From an uncultured Clostridia bacterium (GTDB taxonomy: Bacteria > Bacillota > Clostridia > Christensenellales > CAMQZB01): a stretch of 41,694 nucleotides of DNA. The DNA is taken from contig CAMQZB010000015.1 in the NCBI GenBank assembly GCA_947039455.1, forward strand, positions 1 to 41,694. The letters run 5' to 3'. The number at the start of each line of letters is the position of its first letter. Within the stretch, counting starts at the first letter, position 1. Shown here piece after piece: positions 31,185 through 40,214 of this stretch. A program made the translations under genes and the position numbers. Below the pieces are notes generated by a model. The model was not told where the DNA came from and searched no databases. It worked only from the letters and a program-made list of their open reading frames with translations.

Positions 31185-34100
31185 ATGTTGAAAAAGAAAC
31201 AATTATGGCATGGTTTAAGTCTAGTATTTTCGATTTTACTTTGCTTCTGTTTGACAGTATCAATCGCATTAAGCACATTCAGTGCTACAATCGATACTGC
31301 TCTTGGAACAAGAAGTTCAATCGTGGTATCTGAGGACGATGGTACTCTTTACAGTACGTTTACACCTGAGGCAGATCACTTAAACAGTGATGGCACAGGA
31401 AATTCTTATGGATTAATTGCAAATGCAATTGAGCTAGGAAGACAAATATCAGCTGAGGGTTCAGTTCTTTTAAAGAACGACATGGCAACTGGTCTTCCAC
31501 TTGATGCAGGAACAAAAATCACAATGTTAGGTATCCGTTCAGAAGTTCCACTTATCGGAGCAGGATTCGGAGTATCAGCTAAAGGACCATACATTCCTTT
31601 TGATGAAGCACTTAGCAATAATGAAACGGATTTTCAAAACGAAGCTAATTGGGCATCTACTGCAATGAAAGGCACATACGCAACTATGGAGGACCACAAG
31701 TTTGAAGGTGGTGGCTTTAAAGTTAATCCAGTAATGCTTGACATTTATGCGGAGTTGAATAAAACTATTGGACATAAAGTAAACGGTGCAATCACAAGCG
31801 GAGAAATCTCAAGTGATAATGCAGCATTCATTCCTTTTGATCCACAAGAACCTTCTTTAGCAGATATTGCTAGAGTTAATTCAAAATATCAAGATAGCTT
31901 TGCTGATTACGGCGACGCTGCAATCGTAATGGTTGGACGTCCTGGTTCAGAAGCTGCTGATTACCTTCCTGGTATGGTTGCAGACGGACTTGAAGCTGAC
32001 GAACCTCTTGAATTAACAAAAAATGAAAGAGATTTAATTGACTTAGCTACTGAAAACTTCGAAACGGTAATCGTTATCGTTAACAGTACTTCAGCTATGG
32101 AAATTGAAGAATTAGAACAAAACGAAGATGTTGATTCAATTCTTTGGATCGGATTCCCAGGATCTTACGGATTCCTTGGAGTTTCAGATATCATTTCTGG
32201 AAAAGTATCTCCATCAGCAGGATTACCTGACACATATGCAGTTAAAAATATGTCAGCTCCAGCTATGATGAACATGGGCGATTTCACTTTCGCTAATGCA
32301 GATGAGATCACAAGAGTTAATAGTAGCAAATACCTAATGGAAGTAGAAGGCATTTATGTTGGATACCGTTATTATGAAACTCGTTACAACGACGTTGTAA
32401 TGGGGCTTGGAAATGCGGATTCTACTGCTGGAACTTATGCTTCAACAGGGAATTGGAATTATGACGAAGAAGTTGCTTATCCATTCGGATATGGACTTTC
32501 ATACACTTCATTCACTCAAGAAATCATTGGAACTCCAAAAAGAGTACAAACTGCTCATGAAATTGCATACGATTTCGAAGTAAAAGTTACTAATACTGGT
32601 GACTACGCTGGAAAATCAATTGTACAAATTTATGGACAAGCACCTTATATCGATGGTGGACTTGAGAAATCAGCTATTCAATTATTAGCTTTTGACAAAA
32701 CACAAACTTTAGAAGCTGGCGAAAGCGAGACTCTTACAATTAAAGTAGATTTACAAGATTTAGCAAGTTATGACAGCGCTCACGTGAACGCTGACGGAAC
32801 TAAAGGAACTTACGTTTTAGACGCTGGTGAGTATTACTTATCAATGGGTAACGGATCTCACGATGCTTTAAATAACGTTCTTGCAGCTCAAGGAAAAACT
32901 ACAGCAAACAGTAAAATGGATGCTGACGGAGACGCTTCAAAAGTATTCAACTACACTGAAGAAACTTATGATGATGTAACTTTCTCTATTACAAAAAATG
33001 ATGTACAAGTTGAAAACAATTTAAACATGGCTGATTGGAATAACTACGAAGGCGCTTCTGAAGTAATTAACTTATCAAGAAGTGACTGGGAAGGAACTTA
33101 TCCTATCACTTATGATAACTTAGTAGCACCTGCTTCTATGTTAGATGATTTAAACGGAAAATATTATGAATTAGAAACTGAAGATGATACATCAGAAATG
33201 GTTTGGGATAGCGACGTAACAAGTCACTTATTCTTCCAACTATCTGGTGCTGAATTTGAAGATTACCGTTGGGAAGAATTATTGAACCAAATGAGTATCG
33301 AAGAATCTATGTATCTAGCTGCTTACGGCGGACCAATCTTCCCATCAGTTCCATCAATCGGTTTCGTTGAAGCTTACTTGTTGGAAAACTGTGGTAACGG
33401 TATGACTGTTCCATTAAACGCATCACAAGACATAGCTGCACCTTGGACAATTTCTGATAAAGATCCAAACGCATCATGGACACCACAAGTATTCGCATCA
33501 AGCCCAACAGTTGCGGCTTCATTCAACCCAGATTTATTCTATGACCTAGGAAAATTTGTTGGAGAAGAAGCTCTATTCACTGGACTAGCAATTCTTTGGG
33601 GACCAGGACTAAATACTCACCGTCATGCTTATAACGGCAGAAACTGTGAATATTATTCTGAAGATGCAATCCTAGCAGGAAATATTTCTATGGAATATGC
33701 CATGGGTGCTGCTACAAAAGGATTAATCGCATCTCCAAAACATTACGCATTCAATGACCAAGAAACTAACCGTAAAGGTGTTGCACCGTTTATGACAGAG
33801 CAACGCGCAAGAGAAGTTGAGCTTCGTGGTTACCAAATCGCAATGGAATCAAACAAATATGACGATATCATGGGTAAAGACGTTGGAATGATGGGACTTA
33901 TGACTTCATTCAGTAAAATCGGTGCAGTAGAAATTCCAGCAAGTCGCGGAATGATGACTGATATCTTGAAAGAAGAATGGGGATTCCACGGTTACGCAGT
34001 AACTGATATCTTCGACGATACTGATCTTTATTCAGCTTCTGTTTACGCAGGAATTACAGCATACGATATTCGTGGAGCTTCTGGTTTCTACGACAAAACA

Positions 34101-34412
34101 AGCTTGTTCTCAGATAACTGGTTTGCAAATCAAACTGACGGAATTAAATTGTCAGTTGATATGTATGAGGGTGATCTTAAGATGCAACAAGCATTGAAAG
34201 AATCAAATCACAATACATTGTGGGCATTCTCACAAAGTAACCTTATGAACAGATACAATGCTAGTACAAGGGTTGTTCCTCAAATGACATGGTGGAGAGC
34301 TACTTCAATCGCAACAATCGTTGTAACTGGAGGATTAATGTTAGGATCAATCGCTATGTATGTTCTATGTTTCAAGAAAACAAAAGAAGAGGAGGAAGTG
34401 ACTAATGACTAA
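31185..34412 (+). CDS. Second membrane-tethered GH3 with permuted domains
   Basis: 1075 residues. Same plan as the protein at 9293: N-terminal helix (about 8-32), GH3 alpha/beta-sandwich domain first (about 95-380: EGSVLLKNDMATGLPL, WIGFPGSYGFLGVSDI), Fn3-like domain (about 440-570), TIM-barrel domain last (about 690-1000: ILWGPGLNTHRHAYNGRNCE, SPKHYAFNDQE), then a second helix (about 1036-1062) with a charged tail. Asp941 in AVTDIFDD is in the place of the nucleophile. The catalytic region should lie outside the cell with both ends inside. AAGGAG eight bases before it marks the ATG at 31185; the frame is open 17 codons further but would overlap the predicted transcription start. Its stop overlaps a small membrane-protein gene. 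The sugar is unknown; shared regulation suggests glucuronide-containing chains. Confidence 0.87.
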   Translation: MLKKKQLWHGLSLVFSILLCFCLTVSIALSTFSATIDTALGTRSSIVVSEDDGTLYSTFTPEADHLNSDGTGNSYGLIANAIELGRQISAEGSVLLKNDMATGLPLDAGTKITMLGIRSEVPLIGAGFGVSAKGPYIPFDEALSNNETDFQNEANWASTAMKGTYATMEDHKFEGGGFKVNPVMLDIYAELNKTIGHKVNGAITSGEISSDNAAFIPFDPQEPSLADIARVNSKYQDSFADYGDAAIVMVGRPGSEAADYLPGMVADGLEADEPLELTKNERDLIDLATENFETVIVIVNSTSAMEIEELEQNEDVDSILWIGFPGSYGFLGVSDIISGKVSPSAGLPDTYAVKNMSAPAMMNMGDFTFANADEITRVNSSKYLMEVEGIYVGYRYYETRYNDVVMGLGNADSTAGTYASTGNWNYDEEVAYPFGYGLSYTSFTQEIIGTPKRVQTAHEIAYDFEVKVTNTGDYAGKSIVQIYGQAPYIDGGLEKSAIQLLAFDKTQTLEAGESETLTIKVDLQDLASYDSAHVNADGTKGTYVLDAGEYYLSMGNGSHDALNNVLAAQGKTTANSKMDADGDASKVFNYTEETYDDVTFSITKNDVQVENNLNMADWNNYEGASEVINLSRSDWEGTYPITYDNLVAPASMLDDLNGKYYELETEDDTSEMVWDSDVTSHLFFQLSGAEFEDYRWEELLNQMSIEESMYLAAYGGPIFPSVPSIGFVEAYLLENCGNGMTVPLNASQDIAAPWTISDKDPNASWTPQVFASSPTVAASFNPDLFYDLGKFVGEEALFTGLAILWGPGLNTHRHAYNGRNCEYYSEDAILAGNISMEYAMGAATKGLIASPKHYAFNDQETNRKGVAPFMTEQRAREVELRGYQIAMESNKYDDIMGKDVGMMGLMTSFSKIGAVEIPASRGMMTDILKEEWGFHGYAVTDIFDDTDLYSASVYAGITAYDIRGASGFYDKTSLFSDNWFANQTDGIKLSVDMYEGDLKMQQALKESNHNTLWAFSQSNLMNRYNASTRVVPQMTWWRATSIATIVVTGGLMLGSIAMYVLCFKKTKEEEEVTND

Positions 34413-34839
34413 TTATTTGAAAAAACAAAATACTACATTTTGGCTATCAGCAGCTGCAATTCTAATTGCAGTAGTAGGAATCGTAATGTTGACCCTTAGC
34501 AATGGAGTAAAAGGATACAGTATAAATTCATACGCTTTAATTCTAGTTGCAGTAATTGTAGCAATCGGATTAAACATTACAGGCACTTATTTCACTGATA
34601 AACAAGGTGCTCATAGCCCAATCGTTGCCGCTTTAAGTTTGGCATCAGTGTTATTATTAGGATTTGCTTTAGGCAATATCTTATTGAACAGATTAGTACT
34701 TGCATCTGCATTGTTCACTTACGATGCTGTAAATACAATCGGTTGGGGCGTGTTCTACAATAGTATTTTTGCTATTGGTGCATTCCTTACATCATCAATT
34801 TTGATTTCAGTAAGTTCATTTATTAAAGGCAAAAACTAA
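34405..34839 (+). CDS. Small four-helix membrane protein coupled to the GH3
   Basis: 144 residues with four predicted membrane helices and short loops; I do not recognise a family. Its ATG lies inside the last codons of the GH3 gene (8-base overlap) with AGGAGG just upstream, so the two are made together and probably in fixed ratio. Possible roles are a partner that anchors or stabilises the double-spanning GH3 or a helper in sugar entry, but the sequence gives no motif to choose. No matching partner is found beside the other permuted GH3 at 9293. Confidence 0.75.
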   Translation: MTNYLKKQNTTFWLSAAAILIAVVGIVMLTLSNGVKGYSINSYALILVAVIVAIGLNITGTYFTDKQGAHSPIVAALSLASVLLLGFALGNILLNRLVLASALFTYDAVNTIGWGVFYNSIFAIGAFLTSSILISVSSFIKGKN

Positions 34840-34867
34840 AACATATTGATAATTTAATAAAAAAAAA

Positions 34868-34918
34868 TAAATAAATGTTGAGATGTTGTCAAAAACAGCT
34901 CAACATTTATTATATTTT
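34868..34918 (+). terminator. Probable terminator after the small membrane protein gene
   Basis: AAATAAATGTTGAG pairs with CTCAACATTTATT over a 16-base loop. The following tract is T-rich but broken by A, so termination may be partial. Confidence 0.6.
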
Positions 34919-34965
34919 GTGATAAAATATAAATAATTAAAATTATATTTTATGATAAAATATAA
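34911..34965 (+). repeat. Tandem dyad repeat upstream of the glycosyltransferase gene
   Basis: Two 22-bp copies, 34911-34932 and 34944-34965, differ at one base and start 33 bp apart, about three turns of DNA. Each is itself a dyad (ATATTTT-RTG-ATAAAATAT, approximately) and contains TG-A-TAAAAT, an extended -10 box. They may be twin promoters or an operator pair. Confidence 0.65.
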
Positions 34966-35020
34966 TAAATACTAAAGAAACTAGAAATACTAAATAAATA
35001 ATATACAAGGAGGATGGTAT

Positions 35021-36211
35021 ATGACGACGAAAGGTAATAAACCAAGAATAGTTTTTCCATTTGTTGAAGCTGGTCTAGGGCACATCATGCCGTTAAAAGC
35101 TGTACATGATATATTTATAGAAAAATATGGTGATAAGGTTGATGTTGTTTCTATTAAATTTTTTCAAGAAACTAATAATGAGGATTTAATTAATGTTGAA
35201 AAAAGACTTATTAGTGAGGTGAAAAACCATAACAAGTTTTTTGGTCTAGGCAAAACGCAGTTTGCTTTAATGGCATTATTTGGACATAAAATTTCTTTGA
35301 AGTTTATGATGAAAAAATATTTTGGAAAAGGCATGAATCCTGGTTTGGATTATGTAAAAGAATTGAACGCTGATTTAATTGTTAATACGCACTTTTCTAC
35401 ATTATACTATAGCTGTGAAGCCCGAAAAATGGGTTTAACTAACGCAAAAATCTTCACTTATTGCCCAGACCCAATTATAGGTAGACAATGGGATCACAGA
35501 ACGGATAAAATGTTCGTTTCAAGTTCTTTGGGTATTGATAAAGCTATTAGAACAAAAGCATTTACTAAAGAGCAACTTGAACTAATTCCATTTTTAATTA
35601 GACCACAAGTTAATCTAATGACGAAAACTAAAGCTGAATACAAAGCCGACCTTGGACTGCCTGTAGACAAGTTTACAATTCTACTTGCTGATGGGGCATA
35701 CGGTGCAGGCAAATTAAGAAAATCAGTTTTGGGATTACTCAAATCAAAAGAAAACCTTACAGTTATTGCTGTGTGTGGCCGTAATGAGAAATTGTTTGCT
35801 GAATTTAACCAAATAAATAAAGAATTTAAAGAAAGCGGTTCAAATATTACTTTTGTTCCAGTTGGATTTACTGATAAAATGCTAGAATATTCCGCTTGTT
35901 GCGATTTATTCGTAGGAAAAGCAGGGGCAAGCAACTTAGCTGAACCAACATATTTTGGTGCACCTTCTATCGTTACATTTTGTGCTACTCCAGTTGAAAT
36001 TTGGATTTCCGATCACTTTGTAAAAGTTGTTGGAAGTGCTCAAAAGATTGGTAACGTGAAAAAAATTGTTGCTGAATGTGAATCATTAGCAAGAACTCCT
36101 GAAAAAATGCAAAAATATCAAACTGCTTGCGAAACATATCGTGACGCAACTGGTGCTGAAAAATTAGCTGATGTTTTGTATTTAGAACTTATGAAAGGCG
36201 GTGTAAATTGA
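35021..36211 (+). CDS. GT28/MGDG-synthase-like glycosyltransferase
   Basis: 396 residues with two Rossmann-like halves. The N-terminal half has the Gly-rich acceptor loop VEAGLGHIMPLKAVHDIF and the C-terminal half the donor-binding sequence LFVGKAGASNLAEPTYFGAPSIV, where UgtP/MGD synthase and MurG relatives have GKxGG...E. These enzymes transfer a hexose from a UDP-sugar to a membrane lipid such as diacylglycerol, at the inner face of the membrane. AAGGAGG before the ATG at 35021. The following gene, UDP-galactopyranose mutase, overlaps its stop, so the donor could be UDP-galactofuranose, which would be unusual for this family. Confidence 0.78.
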   Translation: MTTKGNKPRIVFPFVEAGLGHIMPLKAVHDIFIEKYGDKVDVVSIKFFQETNNEDLINVEKRLISEVKNHNKFFGLGKTQFALMALFGHKISLKFMMKKYFGKGMNPGLDYVKELNADLIVNTHFSTLYYSCEARKMGLTNAKIFTYCPDPIIGRQWDHRTDKMFVSSSLGIDKAIRTKAFTKEQLELIPFLIRPQVNLMTKTKAEYKADLGLPVDKFTILLADGAYGAGKLRKSVLGLLKSKENLTVIAVCGRNEKLFAEFNQINKEFKESGSNITFVPVGFTDKMLEYSACCDLFVGKAGASNLAEPTYFGAPSIVTFCATPVEIWISDHFVKVVGSAQKIGNVKKIVAECESLARTPEKMQKYQTACETYRDATGAEKLADVLYLELMKGGVN

Positions 36212-37305
36212 AATACGATTATCTAATTGTAGGAGCAGGACTTAGCGGTGCTGTTTTTGCGGAGAGAATGACGAGTATTGGAAAGAAATGTCTTGTGATT
36301 GATAAAAGAAATCATGTTGCAGGAAATATCTATACTGAAAATGTTGACGGTATCGATGTGCACAAATATGGCGCACATATCTTTCATACAAGCAATGAAA
36401 CAGTTTGGAATTACGTAAACAAATTCACGAAATTCCTTCCATATATTCATTCGCCACTAGCAAATTACAGAGGTGAAATATATAATTTACCGTTCAATAT
36501 GAATACATTCGTAAAAATGTGGGGCGATATTTCTGAAGCTGAAGTTAAATCAAAAATTGCTGAACAAATCAAAGAAAGCGGAATAAAAGAAGTTACTAAC
36601 CTTGAAGAACAAGCTATAACTTTGGTAGGTAGTGATATTTATAGAAAATTAATCAAAGAATATACTGAAAAACAGTGGGGAAGACCATGCACTGAACTGC
36701 CTAGCTTTATTATCAAAAGATTGCCAGTGCGATATACTTTTGACAATAATTATTTTAACGATAGCTATCAAGGAATCCCTGAAGATAACTATACAACAAT
36801 GGTTGAGAACATGTTAAAAGGCGTAGAAGTTCTTCTAAATACCGATTATTTCACCTTTATAAACAATACTGAACTAAAATTCGACAAAGTTGTATATTCT
36901 GGAACAATTGATAGGTTTTTCGATTATGAGTTCGGTGAACTAGAGTATAGATCACTTGATTTTGTTACAAAAAAAATAGACACTGAATACTTTCAAACAG
37001 CTTCAGTAGTGAATTATACTGGCCACGATGTTGATTATACAAGAATAATCGAGCATAAGCATTTCAAGCCAACTAGCACTGAAAACACTATAGTGTCTTA
37101 CGAATATTCAAAGACGTGGAATAAAGGCGATGAGGAATATTACCCCGTAAACAACGAAGAAAACAGTGAAAGATTTAAAAAGTACAGCGAATTAGCTGAA
37201 AAAAGAAAAGATGTAATTTTTGTTGGAAGACTTGGATTGTATGAATATTTAGACATGGATAAAGTCATTGGACGGACTTTGTCAGCTATCGACGAATTAT
37301 TTTAA
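36208..37305 (+). CDS. glf: UDP-galactopyranose mutase
   Basis: 365 residues, the family length. It interconverts UDP-galactopyranose and UDP-galactofuranose through a reduced flavin. FAD-binding GAGLSG at residues 9-14, then KYGAHIFHTS, IYNLPFNMNTF, YTEKQWGRPC and the C-terminal VFVGRLGLYEYLDMD flavin motif are all in place. The start codon is a TTG at 36208 that overlaps the TGA of the glycosyltransferase gene (TTGA), with GGCGGTG upstream, so translation is coupled. No ATG is nearby. The protein supplies galactofuranose for surface glycans or glycolipids. Confidence 0.94.
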   Translation: MKYDYLIVGAGLSGAVFAERMTSIGKKCLVIDKRNHVAGNIYTENVDGIDVHKYGAHIFHTSNETVWNYVNKFTKFLPYIHSPLANYRGEIYNLPFNMNTFVKMWGDISEAEVKSKIAEQIKESGIKEVTNLEEQAITLVGSDIYRKLIKEYTEKQWGRPCTELPSFIIKRLPVRYTFDNNYFNDSYQGIPEDNYTTMVENMLKGVEVLLNTDYFTFINNTELKFDKVVYSGTIDRFFDYEFGELEYRSLDFVTKKIDTEYFQTASVVNYTGHDVDYTRIIEHKHFKPTSTENTIVSYEYSKTWNKGDEEYYPVNNEENSERFKKYSELAEKRKDVIFVGRLGLYEYLDMDKVIGRTLSAIDELF

Positions 37306-37323
37306 AATTAAATAATATTATTT

Positions 37324-37360
37324 GGAAAGATGTAATAAATTTTTATTACATCTTTCTTCT
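37324..37360 (+). terminator. Terminator after glf
   Basis: GAAAGATGTAATAAA pairs with TTTATTACATCTTTC, followed by TTCT and more T-rich sequence. The stem is long but the T tract is interrupted. Confidence 0.75.
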
Positions 37361-37371
37361 ATTTTATAGAC

Positions 37372-37430
37372 GATTTGCAATCTTTTTGTGAAAAAATGTA
37401 ATGGTAATCAATCGGAATTTATGATAAAAT
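37372..37430 (+). promoter_or_regulatory. Promoter of the uxuA operon with AraC-type half-sites
   Basis: GATTTGCAAT (37372-37381), 11 bp, AAAATGTAAT (37393-37402), sharing its last T with a weak -35 TGGTAA (37402-37407), 17-bp spacer, TAAAAT (37425-37430) with extended -10 TG. The spacing equals that at the GH2, symporter and GH3 promoters; the weak -35 would make it activator-dependent. Confidence 0.68.
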
Positions 37431-37468
37431 AAGACTAAGAAAAAATAAGCATTTGAGGTGAACATATT

Positions 37469-38536
37469 ATGAAAATGAGTTTAAGATGGTACGGAGAAGG
37501 AAACGATAGCGTAACTTTAAAACAAATTCGTCAAATTCCAGGAGTTAAGGGTGTAATTACTTCATTGTACAATACAACTCCAGGTGAAGTTTGGACTGTT
37601 GAAGGAATTAAAGCTATGCAAAAAACTGTAGCTGACGGTGGACTTGAAATATATGGTATTGAAAGTGTAAACGTACATGATGAAATTAAGAGCGCAGGCA
37701 AAAACAGAGATTTATATATAAAGAATTATATTGAATCTTTAGAGAACCTTGGAAAATGCGACGTGCATTTAGTTTGTTATAATTTCATGCCAGTTTTCGA
37801 TTGGACAAGAAGTAATTTAGCAAAAGAGCGCGCTGATGGTTCAACTGTTTTAGCATACGACCAAAGAGAAGTTGACAAAATTGATCCGAACAATTTAGCT
37901 GAGAGCATTGACAAAATGAGTAATGGATTTATTTTGCCAGGTTGGGAGCCAGAACGTATGGGCAAAATCAAAGAGCTTTTCGATGAATATAAAGATGTAA
38001 ACAACGAAAGATTGTTTGAAAATCTTGTTTATTTCTTGAAAGCTATCATGCCAACTTGCGATAAATACAACATTGATATGGCAATCCACATTGATGATCC
38101 AGTTTGGAGTGTTTTTGGATTACCAAGAATCATAACTCATAAAGAAGCGATTTTAAAACTTATGGAAGCTGTTCCAAACACTCACAACGGCGTAACATTA
38201 TGTACTGGATCATTGTCTTCAAACCCAAAAAATGACATTCCTGAGATTATCAGAAGCCTTAAAGGCAGAATCCATTTTGCTCACGTGAGAAACACATTCC
38301 ACGAAGCTGAAGGTGTATTTGAAGAATCTGCTCATCTATCTTGCGACGGTTCACTTGATATGTATGCAATCATGAAAGCATTCCACGAAATCGGATTTAA
38401 CGGAGTAATTAGACCTGACCACGGAAGAATGATTTGGGACGAAGTAGCAATGCCAGGTTATGGTTTGTACGATAGAGCTCTTGGCGCAAACTACTTATTA
38501 GGTTTGTGGGAAGCAATTGAGAAACAAGCTAAATAA
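37469..38536 (+). CDS. uxuA: Mannonate dehydratase
   Basis: 355 residues. UxuA converts D-mannonate to 2-keto-3-deoxygluconate in hexuronate breakdown. The TIM-barrel start MKMSLRWYGEGNDSVTL, the VCYNFMPVFDWTRS stretch and the metal-binding set are typical: His in AIHIDDP, Cys in LCTGSLSSNP, His in FAHVRNTFHE and Asp in RPDHGRMIWDE. GAGGTG eight bases before it fixes the ATG. It is first in an operon with uxuB, uxaC and possibly eda, behind a promoter that carries the same half-sites as the glycoside genes. Confidence 0.97.
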   Translation: MKMSLRWYGEGNDSVTLKQIRQIPGVKGVITSLYNTTPGEVWTVEGIKAMQKTVADGGLEIYGIESVNVHDEIKSAGKNRDLYIKNYIESLENLGKCDVHLVCYNFMPVFDWTRSNLAKERADGSTVLAYDQREVDKIDPNNLAESIDKMSNGFILPGWEPERMGKIKELFDEYKDVNNERLFENLVYFLKAIMPTCDKYNIDMAIHIDDPVWSVFGLPRIITHKEAILKLMEAVPNTHNGVTLCTGSLSSNPKNDIPEIIRSLKGRIHFAHVRNTFHEAEGVFEESAHLSCDGSLDMYAIMKAFHEIGFNGVIRPDHGRMIWDEVAMPGYGLYDRALGANYLLGLWEAIEKQAK

Positions 38537-38608
38537 TTGAATTTTATTTGTGTTACAAGTGGTTGAAATCATTTTATGACCATTTGTAATAAATTATGGG
38601 AGAAAAAT

Positions 38609-40198
38609 ATGATATTAAAACATGATAATTTAAAAGAATTTGAAAGCAAAGGATATAATTTGCCTAAATTCGATATAGAAAAAGTAAGAACTGAAACTTA
38701 CAAAAATCCAGTGTGGTTGCATTTTGGTGCGGGAAATATATTCAGAGCGTTCCCTGCACAAAAGCAACAAGACTTGCTTAACAGCGGTTTTGCAACTAAA
38801 GGTATAATCGTAGCGGAAGCATTTGACGAAGAAATTATCGAAAGCGCTTTCACGCCTTTTGACAATCTTACTATTAATGTATCTCTAAAAGGCGATGGTG
38901 CAATTGAAAAAACTATTGTAGCAAGTATCACAGAGAGCCTTCCTTATAGCACAAGCTATGACAGACTAGTTGAAATTTGCACAAATCCATCACTTGAAAT
39001 GATCTCATTAACAATTACAGAAAAAGGTTATTCAACACAAGATAGCACTGGTAATTTACTTGGATATATCGCAAATGATTTAAAGAATTTCGAAAAACCA
39101 ACTACAATGATGGGTATTTTGACAAGACTTTTGTTTGAAAGATTTACAAAAAACCAACACCCAATCACGCTTGTTTCAATGGACAATTGTTCACACAATG
39201 GAACGTTGCTTCAAAACGGAATATTGACTTTTGCTGAAATATGGAATAAAGAAAACAAAGTTTCAAATGAATTTGTTGCGTATTTAAAAGACCAAAAGAA
39301 ATGTGCTTTCACATGGTCAATGATAGATAAAATCACACCAAGACCTAGCGAATTAGTTGAAAATATCCTAATTGCAGACGGTTTTGCTGGTGGAAAAATC
39401 ATCAAAACAGCAAAAAACACTTTTGTTTCATCATTTGTTAATGCTGAAGAGTGCGAGTATCTAGCTATTGAAGACGCTTTCACAAACGGACGTCAAGCAC
39501 TTGAGAAAGCGGAAGTTATGTTTGCGGACAGAGAAACTATTGATAAAATCGAAAAAATGAAAGTTTGTACGTGCCTAAACCCATTGCATACAGCCTTGGC
39601 AGTTTTCGGTTGCTTACTTGGTTTTGACTCAATTTCTTCTGAAATGAAAGACAAAACTATGAAAACTTTAGTTGAAAAAATCGGTTACGTTGAAGGAATG
39701 CCAGTGGTTGTTGATCCAATAATCATGAGCGCAGAAAAGTTCATTGACCAATGTATCAACAAACGTTTTCCTAACCCGTTTGTTCCTGACACACCTCAAA
39801 GAATTGCTTGCGATACTAGTAAGAAATTGCCAGTACGTTTCGGTGAAACTTTGAAAGCGTATATCGCAAAAGGAAAAACTGACTTGTCATTCATGAAATA
39901 TATCCCTTTAGTTTTCGCTGGTTGGGCAAGATATTTAATGGGTGTTGACGATGATTTGAATACATTTGAACTATCACCAGATCCGAATTTAGAAGTATGT
40001 TGCAAGTTCGTTGCAAACATGAAAATCGGAGCCAATAACGACCTATCTCCTTTGAAAAATCTTTTCGGAAATGAAGAAATTTTCGGAGTGAACTTGTTTG
40101 ATTACAATTTAGGCGAAACCGTTATGAATTACTTTAAAGATATGACTGAAGGCAAAGGCGCAATTAGAAAAACGCTTGAAAGAGTACTAGAAATATAA
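38609..40198 (+). CDS. uxuB: Fructuronate reductase (mannitol dehydrogenase family)
   Basis: 529 residues. The N-terminal Rossmann domain carries LHFGAGNIFRAF, the NAD-binding motif of the polyol-specific long-chain dehydrogenases, and the C-terminal helical domain follows from about 300. In this operon it should reduce D-fructuronate to D-mannonate, the step between UxaC and UxuA. Family members acting on mannitol or tagaturonate look alike; position decides the call. I use the ATG at 38609 (GGGAG six bases upstream) rather than an ATG at 38576 that has no ribosome-binding site. The gap to uxuA is 72 bases with no terminator. Confidence 0.88.
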   Translation: MILKHDNLKEFESKGYNLPKFDIEKVRTETYKNPVWLHFGAGNIFRAFPAQKQQDLLNSGFATKGIIVAEAFDEEIIESAFTPFDNLTINVSLKGDGAIEKTIVASITESLPYSTSYDRLVEICTNPSLEMISLTITEKGYSTQDSTGNLLGYIANDLKNFEKPTTMMGILTRLLFERFTKNQHPITLVSMDNCSHNGTLLQNGILTFAEIWNKENKVSNEFVAYLKDQKKCAFTWSMIDKITPRPSELVENILIADGFAGGKIIKTAKNTFVSSFVNAEECEYLAIEDAFTNGRQALEKAEVMFADRETIDKIEKMKVCTCLNPLHTALAVFGCLLGFDSISSEMKDKTMKTLVEKIGYVEGMPVVVDPIIMSAEKFIDQCINKRFPNPFVPDTPQRIACDTSKKLPVRFGETLKAYIAKGKTDLSFMKYIPLVFAGWARYLMGVDDDLNTFELSPDPNLEVCCKFVANMKIGANNDLSPLKNLFGNEEIFGVNLFDYNLGETVMNYFKDMTEGKGAIRKTLERVLEI

Positions 40199-40214
40199 TT
40201 TAACAAGGGGTAAT

